DNA of 64,000 nt from Lepidostoma basale (Eukaryota > Arthropoda > Insecta > Trichoptera > Lepidostomatidae). The notes beneath the pieces were generated by a model, which had not been told where the DNA came from, ran no database searches, and worked only from the letters and a program-made list of their open reading frames with translations. Positions within the stretch are counted from its first letter, which is position 1; the number at the start of each line of letters is the position of its first letter. The stretch covers positions 1-64,000 of the forward strand of contig JAHDVF020000431.1 in NCBI GenBank assembly GCA_022606425.2, read 5' to 3'. A program made the position numbers and the translations under genes. Of this stretch, positions 20,340 through 29,829 are shown one piece after another.

Positions 20340-21115
20340 TTGTTATATGATGAAACTTTTTTACGTATTTTTTATGAACAAAACACTTAAGTTTTCAATT
20401 TTGTGTTTAATTTTCTGGTCATACATGTCTGGTTTTATAACTTTATCATTGGGAAAACAATTTAAACTGTTTATCTGTTTAGCTCGTTCTATCTTCAAAA
20501 CATGTCGACGAAAATAAACTCAAAGTGAAAAAAATTGTTTTAATTCTTACAAAAAAAGGTTATTATGGAATTTCACATTGTCTTCCCTTAAGTTTATAAA
20601 ATGAGTAATATTTGTTATATATTCATTACATTAACAGTTAAGCTCGTATCATAAGATACGAATCAATATTGATCCACTTTTTTTAAGAGTTTTTTGTATG
20701 CATATAGCTATTTATGTAAAGAAATTGCTTCGTGGTTTGATATTATCAAAGTAAACTTATGACTAATGTATCAAATAGCTTTCTAATGGAACTCCATTTC
20801 ATTCCTGGTAATATTAAAAATGTATCTCAAATAATTTTATTTAATAAATTGTGTGTTTGACGTGTCTAGCCTTGTATAGGGTATTGTCAAATAAAAATAT
20901 GTAAAAATGCGATTAAAGTTGAATTAAAAATCAAAATCAAGTTCTTAAGAAAAAATAAAGCTTAGATTAACCCTTATGACAAAGAAAAACATTAAAATCG
21001 GGTAATGCTTTCTTATTCTGATGATGGAAATTGTAATTTCTTAAGCGTCGGTTTTAAAATATCGACAGAATATTATGGTTTTACACAAATATAATTAACC
21101 TCCTGCATATTTTAT
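20340..21115. other. AT-rich intergenic DNA
   Basis: No gene, repeat terminus or island seen. Confidence 0.5.
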
Positions 21116-21119
21116 TTGA

Positions 21120-21275
21120 AAAAATAACTGACGGGAACTCCAGAGGACGCCTTCGACGAGAATATCTGGAGACAATTTGTGAGGATATGAGCTGCGCCTT
21201 AAACGTAGAACTGAGAGATCACAATATAAAGAAATGGCAAAAATATATAAGAAATTACATTTTACTCATAAGAAC
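21120..21275 (+). pseudogene. Possible LINE C-terminal relic
   Basis: Codons GNSRGRLRREYLETICEDM, then VELRDHNIKKWQ, resemble the RGR.R..YLxxICEDM block near the end of some insect non-LTR ORFs. No tail is visible; the call is weak. Confidence 0.35.
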
Positions 21276-21383
21276 AGAAATATTTTGTTCTTCAGAAATA
21301 ATTTCAAAAGACGTTTTGATTAGGTACTTGACGAATTTTATCTCGATAAAAATCGATGTAGACCGATAAATCATTTGGTTTAA

Positions 21384-22838
21384 CCCTTTACCGCATGGAA
21401 TTTTTAAATCCATCGAAAAAAATATATGTCATTTTAAACAACAAATCTAACCAAGGAAAAATACAAAAAAAAATAAACAGTACATTTTAGAAAACACATA
21501 CGGAAAAAACCGTTTGTTCCAAATTTGGAACACCATGCAGTAAGGGTTATGATTATCTAGTGGCCAAATTTGGAACAGTATGCAGTGGGGTCTCAAAAAT
21601 TTATTCTTCTTCTTTTTTTAAATTTTATAATTTATTAAAATAAAACAAAGTTGTCATCACGATGTATTTGTTAATTATTTGCACGAAATATTATATTTTT
21701 AACAACATTTAGGTATGAAAGTTTTTAAAACAATTACGATCCTTATTAAGGCAAAAATAAAATTTGCACTTCTGACACATTATTTGCGATTTTTGGGCGC
21801 ATTCCAGCATTTTGCACCTTTGCCTGTCTGACTGCCACACTGGCCAGTGATTAAAACCATCTTCAGCTACTTCAATTGGAGGCAGCTGAATGCGTCTTCT
21901 TTTGCCAATTTTGATATTTGACGGGAAAAGAAATTTGAAAAAAAATAACTTGTGTATCGAGCTTCATTTTTTCTTCTAGAAGAGCTTCACTTCCAAGAAA
22001 AGTAATTGATGACTCATCATATTCAATGCCGTCATCAGACCAAACCAATTTGACATTTTTATTTGTTTTTCTTATTCCTAAGGAAGGTATCTCTAATGTA
22101 GAAGGCTGGTTTTTGATCTCAACTTCATGCTCCGTTTGACCTTCAAGCTCACTTTTTCTTCATAATCGCTAACTTCGCTGTCAGAATCGGTACTACTACA
22201 ATCTTCTTCAGTTTCTGGAATGCATATCTTTGTGGGTGTGTGGTGAGGAATTTCGTAATCATCATCGTCGGATATATTTTCATCCTCACTGGTTTCAGGA
22301 ATGTTAGTTACAGTGCGATCCCGAGTCACCATTTTATCAACAAAAAAAATTCAAATACGCTTTACTGCATGGTGTTCCAAATTTGACCAAGTATAAATAA
22401 GCACCAGACTGCATAGTGTTCCAAATTTGGCACATCGAAAATGTCGTGACTGCATAGTGTTCCAAATATGGCACACAGTTTAGTTGATGAAATATATATG
22501 ATGTACATGTCGTTACTTAATTTTTTTGTTATAAAAGTAGTGAGGATCGATTTTAAACCAAAAAATCACCCTTTTCCTTTTTTTCTGGGAGAAAAAACCG
22601 ACAAAATCACGCAACGAAAAACCACAACCACTCTCGCTCACCAAATGGCGGATCTGACAGTTTACTAACGTGTTTAAAGTTATCAGAATGCTCCACGATA
22701 GCGCTAGTGTATGCTTTATGATAAAACAGACTCTACAGTATGGAATTATTTAAAAAAATAATACGCAGATGCCAGTAATAGTTATCTTTGGCGATAAAAG
22801 TCGAATGTTCCAAATATGGAACGACATGCGGTAAAGGG
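21384..22838 (-). mobile_element. piggyBac-like transposon, internally deleted
   Basis: The ends are CCCTTTACCGCATGG (21384 on) and CATGCGGTAAAGGG (to 22838). The left flank is TTAA (21380-21383), the piggyBac target site; the right flank is TCAA, one change away. At 1455 bp it is shorter than an autonomous element, commonly over 2 kb. Subterminal repeats related to GTTCCAAATTTGG and TGCATAGTG occur at 21514-21585 and 22368-22475, likely transposase binding sites. The coding remnants read on the minus strand. Confidence 0.88.
21699..22332 (-). pseudogene. piggyBac-like transposase remnant
   Basis: It starts at ATG 22332. The N-terminal 79 codons are acidic (ISDDDDYEI near residue 20, STDSDSEVSDYEEK near 46-60), typical of this family's N-terminus. 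After a frame change comes VWSDDGIEYDESSI, then a direct jump to the C-terminal cysteine-rich domain: NHWPVWQSDRQRCKMLECAQ, then MCQKCKFYFC and NCFKTFI, ending at 21699. The whole catalytic DDD domain between them is deleted, so the product is inactive. The zinc-binding tail normally binds the element's ends. Confidence 0.85.
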
Positions 22839-22842
22839 TCAA

Positions 22843-23350
22843 AGGGGCGAGAATATAAAAATAGTGACATACAACCTACAAAATGAAACTAATTGCACAA
22901 TAATAATAAAATAAAAACGATTCATTTAGACTACTAACCCAAAGAAACTGGATACTTCGTATGCGGTTTGTAATTGTGACAAATCAAAGGGTGCGATGCG
23001 CTTAACATGAATCAAGCATAAATAATCGTTTCTAGTATTACGTGACTGACATATGAACTATTAAAATTAAATCCAATTTTGCAAGGACCGTAACAAAAAG
23101 CTTATATACCTAATATTAGAGTTTAAATTAACCGTAACTGTCAGGCTAGAATTCATTCAAAATATTTTTACAAGCGTTTTTCTTAGAAGTTATAAAATAT
23201 TGAATGCTTTTTCTTACGACTGTTTTACTAAGAAACCGTTTTTTGTTGAGAAATCGTTCTTTATATTTTTATAATATTTCTTATAAATCTCATTTATAAA
23301 TGTAGTGTTTCTTCTTTATTCGCCTTACTTTGTGTTGTAGATGTTTTATT
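22843..23350. other. AT-rich intergenic DNA
   Basis: No gene or transposon terminus recognised. Confidence 0.45.
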
Positions 23351-23352
23351 TG

Positions 23353-23638
23353 TCTTTTCCTTTTTTTATATACTTTGTATATACAATACTAACTTTAAAA
23401 AAAGGAATTATATATATAGGTCCTTCCTCGGTGATATTTTAAAGATACATATTCAAAATATTATAAAATTGTTTACAAATATGATCAGTTTTAACAGATG
23501 TTATAAAGATAAATTATTATATATCTTTATAATATCACTGAGGAAGGACCGATTGTCCGAAACATGTCTGATATGTAATTTTTTTTAAAGTTAGTGTTGT
23601 ATATGTATTACAAAGTATATAAAAAAGAAAGAGACAAA
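23353..23638. repeat. Family E foldback element, best copy
   Basis: Arms: left CTTTTTTTATATACTTTGTA, right complement TACAAAGTATATAAAAAAG; the next inner segments also pair (AACTTTAAAAAAA with TTTTTTTTAAAGTT). The centre is AT-rich. Each arm holds a core; the right one is the best hammerhead-like motif in the window. Confidence 0.85.
23532..23574 (+). ncRNA. Hammerhead ribozyme-like motif, family E
   Basis: Read 5' to 3': helix I strand ATATCA (23532-23537); box CTGAGGA (23538-23544), matching the hammerhead CTGANGA; one extra A (23545); helix II GGAC/GTCC (23546-23549 with 23555-23558, loop CGATT); GAAA (23559-23562); CATG, self-complementary (23563-23566); TC (23567-23568), the expected cleavage position; helix I partner TGATAT (23569-23574), exact complement of ATATCA. 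This is type I topology with a helix III that would close only in a dimer. The extra base before helix II is atypical. Confidence 0.5.
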
Positions 23639-23639
23639 T

Positions 23640-24115
23640 AAATGTAATACTTATAAAATATTAAAGAGCCTTACAGATTTTTTCTTCTTTATTCACCTTC
23701 ACTTTGGCTTTAATTGTAAATTCGTGATAATATGAAACAAAACATATTTTGTATTTTCTGGATACGAGACACAACGCATGGTTCCTGATCCAGGAGATTT
23801 GGGTTCAGGCCCGGGCACGACCTAGTTTCTTCTTTATAATAATGAATTATTTCTGTTCACATTGAAGATTGTATAATAAATTGTAATGTCGTATATTTAA
23901 ATCATTGGTCATAGTCTAATTTACGTTAAAAAATTACCCTGACATTTTATACTTATTTTTTATAACAAAAATAATATACGTGTTTCCAGTTTTGTCGAAT
24001 TTATTCCATAGAAATTTGTATTTATGCAATGAAAGTATTGTTTACAATTTCACTTTTTATATTATTTACATATTACATATTAAGTTGATATCCAAACTGT
24101 TGACAAATTGATGAC
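23640..24115. other. AT-rich intergenic DNA
   Basis: A patch near 23775-23825 (CATGGTTCCTGATCCAGGAG, GGGTTCAGGCCCGG) looks like a decayed B box, but no tRNA fold or SINE body follows. Confidence 0.4.
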
Positions 24116-24119
24116 CAAA

Positions 24120-24340
24120 CGTTCTCCATAGAGCCAGAGTTGACAGAGAGTTGCTGAGCAACATCAAAGTCCGTAAGGTGTCCTACTTGGGCCATATTCT
24201 GAGAGGCGAAAAGTACGCACTATTACATCTGATCTTGGAGGGTAAGATTGAGGGTCGACGAGGTGTTGGGAGAAGGCGGGTTTCCTGGCTGAGGAACATC
24301 CGAGAGTGGACGGGGCTAAGGACTATGGGGGAGCTGTTCC
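24120..24340 (+). pseudogene. RT3 LINE fragment, part 1 of a split copy
   Basis: An open piece, RARVDRELLSNIKVRKVSYL, then GHILRGEKYALLHLILEGK, then GRRRVSWLRNIREWTGLRTM and GELF. It stops abruptly at GAGCTGTTCC (24340), where another LINE begins. The rest of this copy resumes at 25572. Confidence 0.87.
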
Positions 24341-25571
24341 TTTGACACTGTGAACCACGACATTCTGATAGCAAAGCTATCTCAAATTGGATTCTCTTCT
24401 CAGTTGATTATGTTTTTCACTAGTTACCTCGAGGGGAGAAAACAATACGTCTCATACGGAATTTTTCAATCGGAACCTTTTCTTGTAAATTCAGGGGTGC
24501 CACAAGGTTCAAACTTAGGGCCACTCCTCTTCACCATCTTCATAAATGATATTGCGAAGGTGATAAACTTCTCGCGATTTCTTTTGTTTGCCGATGATCT
24601 GAAATTATTTCTGGAAATTAAAAATCCTGGAGACTGTCTTCGCCTCCAGTCGGACATCAATAATATTGTCTACTGGAGTCACAGTAATCAAATGCAATTC
24701 AATGTCTCTAAATGCGTTATGCTATCTTTTACTAGAGCGTTGAGAACTGTGTATTATAGATACACAATGAACAACCAGCAACTAGCACATGTATCTACGA
24801 TGAGAGATCTCGGGATCATCTATGAGAGTAGGCTGACTTTTCGTGCACATGTTGAGAGGATTTGTGGCACTGCACTGAAGATGTTAGGCTTCATCGTCCG
24901 GACCGGCAGAGTTTTCAGGGATCCCAATGTGCTCAGAGTCCTATACAACGCATTGGTTCGGAGCAGACTCGAAGGTGGTTCTGTGATATGGAGTCCTCAC
25001 GAGGCGAGATATTCCATTATGCTGGAGAGGGTTCAGAAAAAATTTCTGAGGTATCTCTACATGAGGGAGTATGGAAGCTATCCTTGGCTCTATCCCACGG
25101 CATTTCTTTTGGGAATGCTCGGAACCAATTCTCTACAGCTTCGAAGAGATGGACATCTAATTACCCATTTCTTTAGATTAATTAGGGGATACTTCGAGAA
25201 CTCGGCCGTACTGGTGGTGTTCGGCTTTTTGTCCCCGATAGATATCTCCGACAGCGACAGCACAGATTGTTTTACCTACCGGCTGCCAGAACCAATCTGC
25301 CTCTGGTGACACCGGTGGGAAGAGCAATTAGTCTGCTGAACGCGGTCTCCTTGGAGATCGACGTCTTTCATGTTAGTGAAAGTACGTTCAGAAGGCAAAT
25401 ACTCTTAATTCTGGAGAGTATCCTGTCTTCCTAATGTTGAACCATCTCTTATGCGTTTCTGGTAGTATACTATATGTAATATATTATTTTACCTGTTCTC
25501 AATAGATGCCTTAAAAATAAATTTTGTAATGTCTGTTGATGAAATAAACTGATTTGATTTGATTTGATTTG
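24341..25571 (+). mobile_element. Jockey/CR1-group LINE, 5' truncated, nested in RT3
   Basis: Inserted inside an RT3 copy. It begins in the reverse transcriptase just after the first catalytic aspartate block (FDTVNHD) and ends with a 3' UTR and a (TTTGA)n tail (25551-25571). The 5' truncation is typical of target-primed reverse transcription. A clean target duplication is not obvious. Confidence 0.87.
24350..25433 (+). pseudogene. Reverse transcriptase C-terminal part, non-LTR element
   Basis: A 319-codon open frame (24350-25309; the first codon is GTG, because the true start is lost). Motif B, GVPQGSNLGP, is at residues 49-58; motif C, FADDLKLF, at 80-87 holds two catalytic aspartates. Thumb-like segments follow (NSLQLRRDGHL near residue 264). 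Motif A and the endonuclease are missing. Near 25290 a frameshift moves the natural C-terminus to another frame: VGRAISLLNAVSLEIDVFH, then RRQILLILESILSS and stop near 25433. The enzyme would copy element RNA; this copy cannot act alone. Confidence 0.88.
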
Positions 25572-25655
25572 ATCTGCCCAGGACGGGGAGGCCTACTCAA
25601 GGGTGATAATCAACGTTGGGGAGACCTGACAGGACACGGAAAGAAGAAATGGAAA
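25572..25655 (+). pseudogene. RT3 LINE fragment, part 2 of the split copy
   Basis: CTGCCCAGGACGGGGAGGCC through ATCAACGTTGGGGAGACCTG and a GGAAAGAAGAA tail is the 3' continuation of 24120-24340, as shown by the uninterrupted copy at 8300-8748. Confidence 0.85.
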
Positions 25656-25789
25656 TATAAACTTGATAACATTTTGAATTATTATGCTTTCTTTAAACAA
25701 CGAATAGTTTTTTTTTTCGTATAATATTATGAAAAATTATTTTATAATACATAATAATATTTAAAAAGTACAACATTTGTAGTAATTCT

Positions 25790-25850
25790 TCGGACTGGAT
25801 TGACATTGCTGATGAAACCGGTAAACAATAAACTTCTGAAAAAAAGGAGT
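25790..25850 (+). repeat. Family C/B arm relic
   Basis: GATGAAACCGGTAAACAATAAAC resembles the GAAACCGGTCGACGATAAAC arm of family C. Only about 50 bp remain. Confidence 0.45.
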
Positions 25851-25889
25851 TGTGTTCTGGCTTACAGAGCTTCAGCTCTAATAGAGGAG

Positions 25890-26390
25890 TTGTGTTCCTG
25901 AGTTCTGGTTCCAACCCTTATGTATGGAAGCGAAGCATGGAACTGGCAGAAGAAAGATGAGAGCAGAATAAATGCGGTAGAGATGAGGTCCCTAAGACGT
26001 ATGTGCGGTAGAACGATGTATGACAGAATCTCAAATGCTGATATTAGGAAAGAGTGTAGAGCGAAAGAAGGTATTATGAACAAAATTATGAAAGGTTCGC
26101 TGCGTTGGTTCGGACATATGGAGCGCATGGGTGAAGAAAGAATGGTTAAAAAAGTATACGTTAACAATGTAAATGGAGTAAGGAGTCGAGGTAGACCGAG
26201 GAAACATGGCATGACCAAATTAATCAAATATTAAAAGTTGGTCATGTCAGAAGCCGGAAGAATCGACGTGCGTGTATGACTCGATGTATGAATGTGGAGG
26301 AAGCTAGAGAGGTGTGCCAGGATAGAGTAGTGTGGCGGTCCATTCTCTCTGCCTACCCCTGCGGGGAAACGGCGTGATGGTTTTGTTGTT
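25890..26390 (+). pseudogene. RT1b LINE C-terminal fragment
   Basis: Open piece 25920-26234: TLMYGSEAWNWQKKDESRIN, then RSLRRMCGRTMYDRISNADI, then IMKGSLRWFGHMERMGEERM and SRGRPRK. One A is missing near 26200 (GAGGAAACATGG; the sister copy at 58645 has GAGGAAAACATGG), which shifts the frame before the WHDQIN block. The 3' end is GGCGTGATGGTTTTGTTGTT, a GTT-type tail. Closely related to 58402-58854. Confidence 0.87.
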
Positions 26391-26394
26391 GTCT

Positions 26395-26800
26395 GAAAAA
26401 AAATTGTTGTGTATTTAATTTTATAAATTACTGTGTATTTTCGTTGGAGTAATTACTTTTATTGCTAACTCATACATGCTGGTTTAATAGCACATTTTAC
26501 AATCGATTCTCCGACCGAATTTTGATAATCTTAGCGCGTGTTCGACATCGTTCAGTTTCTGCGGATCGCTCCACCTTGTTCTATATCCCACACAGGTTAT
26601 TAAGGGCAGATGTACACGTGTGATTGGGCAATCAAATAAAAGGCAGACTTCATTTTCCGGCGGAATTGTTCCAATTAAGAAGAGCACATGGAGGCAGGGC
26701 ATTATTTGAGAGAGCATAGCTAATATTTTGGCAATAATTAACGAAGTCCCTTTGTTCTTTACTCCAATCTATATTGATATTTATATTTTTAATTGTTAAG
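26395..26800. other. Intergenic DNA with a G+C-richer island
   Basis: From 26500 to 26720 the sequence is complex (GCGGATCGCTCCACCTTGTT, GGGCAGATGTACACGTGTGA) with no repeat partner. The 77-codon minus-strand frame here has no recognised domain. Candidate conserved element. Confidence 0.3.
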
Positions 26801-26803
26801 TTA

Positions 26804-26850
26804 ATCAGAAGATGGCAGCGAGCTGCCGAAACCTGTGGTCGAGTGTGAAA
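26804..26850 (+). repeat. Family C arm relic with clean core
   Basis: TCAGAAGATGGCAGCGAGCT, then GCCGAAACC: helix II GGCAGC-GAG-CTGCC is perfect, GAAA is intact, and the palindromic CCGG is mutated to CCTG. It joins directly to the next RT3 fragment. Confidence 0.7.
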
Positions 26851-26902
26851 ATTAGAAAGGTCTCATAATTGGGTCATGTGCTATGGGGAAAAAAATACCA
26901 CC
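26851..26902 (+). pseudogene. RT3 LINE fragment, part 1 of a second split copy
   Basis: AAAATTAGAAAGGTCTCATA, then TTGGGTCATGTGCTATGGGG and a TACCACC block, as in RT3 copies at 8500 and 12830. Interrupted at about 26902 by another LINE; resumes at 27647. Confidence 0.8.
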
Positions 26903-27646
26903 ACGGTCAGCGCTAGTTTCTTCCACCTAAGACGATTAAAATCCGTCAAAAGGAGTATTCCCCATGACACTTTCAAAACTCTTGTAAATTCCTTCGTTGT
27001 GTCACGACTTGATTATTGTAATGGAATTTATGCAAACATTCCAAAAAAACAAATAAACAAACTTCAATCTGCGTTCAATGCAGCAGCAAGGCTCATTAAA
27101 GGTATTCCAAAAAAGTCCCATATAACACAACATCTCAAAGAACTTCACTGGCTTAAAAGTCCAGAAAGAATCCAGTATAAACTCTGCTGGACAGTCTTCA
27201 AAGCGCTACATGGAATGGCACCAAGTTATATATCTGAACTCTGTATAGCGGACAGCCTAAATTCACGGAAATCCACACTTCGCTCGGCGAACTCCTCAGC
27301 AATAGGAAGATTAGTTGAGCCGAAGCGTTGCCCCAGTACGAATTTCGGGGATCGAGCGTTCGCGGTAGCCGGTCCATCAGCTTGAAACAATCTCCCTTCA
27401 CACCTTAGATGCATAAATGATCCGACAGATTTCAGAACTAAATTGAAAACCCATCTTTTTCATATTTCATACCCAATTTAAACATTTATACTTTGTTCTA
27501 CTATGCTTTTAAACCAATCGTTTTTTAAGCGCTCACATTTAGATTTTTAGATTTAAAACACGTCTTAATGCGCCCTTGAGGTGATTACATCACAAAAACG
27601 GCGCTTTAAAAGTTAGCATATTATTATTATTATTTATTATTATTAC
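26903..27646 (+). mobile_element. CR1/L2-like LINE, 5' truncated, nested in RT3
   Basis: The coding part (to 27481) begins ASFFHLRRLKSVKRSIPHDT, then VVSRLDYCNGIYANIPKK, FNAAARLIKGIPKKSHI, HWLKSPERIQYKLCW and YISELCIADSL, then the GDRAFAVAGPSA block. This order (LDYCN...AARLI...LHWL...R..YK) is the C-terminal half of CR1/L2 ORF2. The Trp codon after GPSA is TGA (27385); the copy at 14043 has TGG. The 3' UTR ends in GGCGCTTTAAAAGTTAGCAT and (TTA)n. Confidence 0.88.
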
Positions 27647-27855
27647 CTCCTTTGACTGATATTAATGGGTAAAGTGGAGAGACATCGGGGAGTTGGTAGA
27701 AGGCAGCTGTTCTGGCTGCGGAACATCAAAGAGTGGACAGGAATAACAAGAGTTCAGAACCTGTTCCAAGTGGCGCAGGATAGAGATGCCTTTGCTGCAG
27801 TGATCGCCAACGTTAGGGGGACCTGACACGGCACCGAAAGAAGAAGAAGATAAAT
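27647..27855 (+). pseudogene. RT3 LINE fragment, part 2 of the second split copy
   Basis: Resumes with CTGATATTAATGG and encodes GKVERHRGVGRRQLFWLRNI, then KEWTGITRV and IANVRGT, ending in GAAAGAAGAAGAAG. Confidence 0.85.
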
Positions 27856-27859
27856 AAAC

Positions 27860-28139
27860 AAATAATATACAGTCAAACTCGGTTATTACTATTATGGAAA
27901 TGGCGAGTTCTCAGATGTAACGGGGAAACAGTTTTATGTGATGGGTATTTTTGAAAGCATTTAAAAATACCTATTTTCTGATATTTCCAGTAATGCTTAT
28001 AAGGAACGAATTTAGTTGGTGAAATCTTCCTCGTAATTACCAATTTATTTTTAATTATTTTGTAATAGACAACTAAAAATATAATTATTGTTTAACGTTA
28101 AAAAATCTTGAAATGAAGGATTAAATATGTTTAGTCGTT
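27860..28139. other. AT-rich intergenic DNA
   Basis: Nothing recognised. Confidence 0.5.
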
Positions 28140-28450
28140 ATGATTTGTAATTCTAAATTCAAACGGCTTCACTTTTATGACAATGTTATCCATCTAGCAG
28201 AGCGAAATTTCAATGGAATATCCGCATCACTCGCAAGGGTGTGTATAGGCGAGCATACACAGGGAATGTCCGCCATTAGATCCAACATCCCCTAGAAGTG
28301 GTCCATCTATTTTTCTCTGGTGTTAATGGAAACTTAGTGGGGTCGGTTTCCCCGTGTCCAGGAATTAATAACAAGTACACGAGAGGCGCCCGCGCCCACC
28401 TAAACGCTGGGGATTTATCGCACTGGCCCTCGCGGTAGGTGGTATTTCAG
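28140..28450. other. Candidate conserved non-coding island
   Basis: A dense G+C-richer segment without repeat partners: ATATCCGCATCACTCGCAAG, GAATGTCCGCCATTAGATCC, GAGAGGCGCCCGCGCCCACC and CCCTCGCGGTAGGTGG. No frame of useful length. It looks constrained rather than transposon-derived, but that is a judgement from composition only. Confidence 0.3.
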
Positions 28451-28800
28451 ATAAGTCTTTTATAAATTGTCTAATAAGATTTTGTGCAACGAGAAGTCTC
28501 GAAAATTAAATGTAAAATAACCGACTTAAAGTTTTTTTTTTGTTTTTTGTAAGAACTAACTGTATATCATAAATAAAAACGTAAATGTTCGTGTTCCGAA
28601 AGTTTTGTATCGATTGCTTTAAAATTTTGACACAACGTTGTATTCAAATACGCTCGTGTTTTATTTATCTATGTAAATCAAAATGTATATGTTAGTGCTC
28701 AAAATATAAAATCTCCGAAAGTTATGCAACGGTTGCTTCGTAATTATGACACAGCGTTGCATTTGAATACTCGCGTGTTTTTATTTTGGATGTGGTATTC
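28451..28800. other. AT-rich intergenic DNA with an imperfect duplication
   Basis: Two related blocks occur 120 bp apart: CGAAAGTTTTGTATCGATTG with GACACAACGTTGTATT (28597-28645) and CGAAAGTTATGCAACGGTTG with GACACAGCGTTGCATT (28716-28763). They read as a diverged tandem copy of about 120 bp. Confidence 0.6.
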
Positions 28801-28804
28801 TTGG

Positions 28805-29250
28805 AAGTTCAGGCTAGGATACCATTCTTACCTCACATGTTGGAATAGTTTTCTTGGATGTTGACGTTGGATATTGTTGGATGGTGAGAGGAGGGTTTTT
28901 TAGAGGATGTGGTGGGTTGGGTCCAATATTTGGTCCCGACTACCTGGATAGCGAGGAGTGATGATGTATTGGGGGTGGTCTTGGATGGAAACCAAGGGAC
29001 GGTGACAAGAAGTGGCAATGGGTTGGACATAGGTATAGAACCGAGTGGGACGATAGTGGCCTTGGGTGTTGGCCGGTGGTCTCAGATGGTCTTGAACCAA
29101 CATTTGGCATCATTTTCCATTTTACCAAACTGAGCCACAGCAATGCGTGGTATTGTGTATTTTATTTTGCTGTTGTATTGCTATGTGTGTACAGCGGGGC
29201 ATCGAGGGAGAGTAGAGTAGCTTAAATGTGGTGTGGGTCCCCCTTGATTG
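28805..29250. other. G-rich segment of unknown origin
   Basis: G- and T-rich on the plus strand with overlapping open frames on both strands (74 codons plus from 28909; 65-67 codons minus). No domain was recognised. The minus-strand reading starts QFGKMENDAKCWFKTI; an eroded retroelement is possible. Confidence 0.3.
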
Positions 29251-29294
29251 CAAACATACATATATTAATATTATTATTATTATCATTATTATTT

Positions 29295-29395
29295 AACGCA
29301 AGTCCCGCATGGACGGGGGGCGGGCCTAGGGAGTGCACGAGTGCAGCTGACGAAAGTCGACGCTGCGCCTATAACAGCTTCGGGTAAGCGGAGGG
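29295..29395 (+). repeat. Family M dispersed repeat, best copy
   Basis: AACGCAAGTCCCGCATGGAC, GGGCGGGCCTAGGGAGTGCA, GCTGACGAAAGTCGACGCTG and CCTATAACAGCTTCGGGTAA. Preceded by an (ATT)n run (29265-29293), perhaps the tail of another insertion. Confidence 0.65.
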
Positions 29396-29573
29396 AGCCC
29401 TCTATGGTTCGGCCATATGTATGTTATAATGCGTGGCTGTGGCTCTGTTTGGTTAAATGGAATCTATAAAATGAAATGAAAATTTACATGTGAAGTTATT
29501 GAAACTGTAACACCAAGTGTCTCTAGGAAACAACACATTGCTTCGTAAATAAAAGCTCTCCCTAGGATATATT

Positions 29574-29825
29574 GCACGCTTAATAGTAAACTGACCGATT
29601 ATGTTTTAGGTCACAATTGAGTTAACATTAGACAGAGGCTTGTGTTAACGCTATCTATGTATTTTTCACAATGTTAACGCTATCCATTCGTAGTACGATA
29701 ATTGTTCACAATGTTAACGCTATCCATTCGTACGTGTTTTTTGACTGTTTTTGTTAAAACACCGACTCATGTCAGATTGAGCAAAACTTGCTTTTTTAAT
29801 TAAGCCAGTGTTCTATTAAGCGTGC
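29574..29825. mobile_element. Small inverted-repeat element, family H
   Basis: Ends GCACGCTTAATAG and CTATTAAGCGTGC are perfect 13-bp inverted repeats. The interior has a direct repeat, CACAATGTTAACGCTATCCA, at 29668 and 29707, with a third partial copy (GTGTTAACGCTATC) at 29642. An inverted relative lies at 40623-40875. Non-coding; superfamily unknown. Confidence 0.82.
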
Positions 29826-29829
29826 GATA

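Noticed and set aside
22468..22668. 66-codon plus-strand gene inside the piggyBac-like element
   Set aside because: It overlaps the element's subterminal region and runs opposite to the transposase remnant; no domain.
23775..23825. tRNA-like fragment
   Set aside because: A GGTTCAGGCC block resembles a B box, but neither cloverleaf nor SINE body is present.
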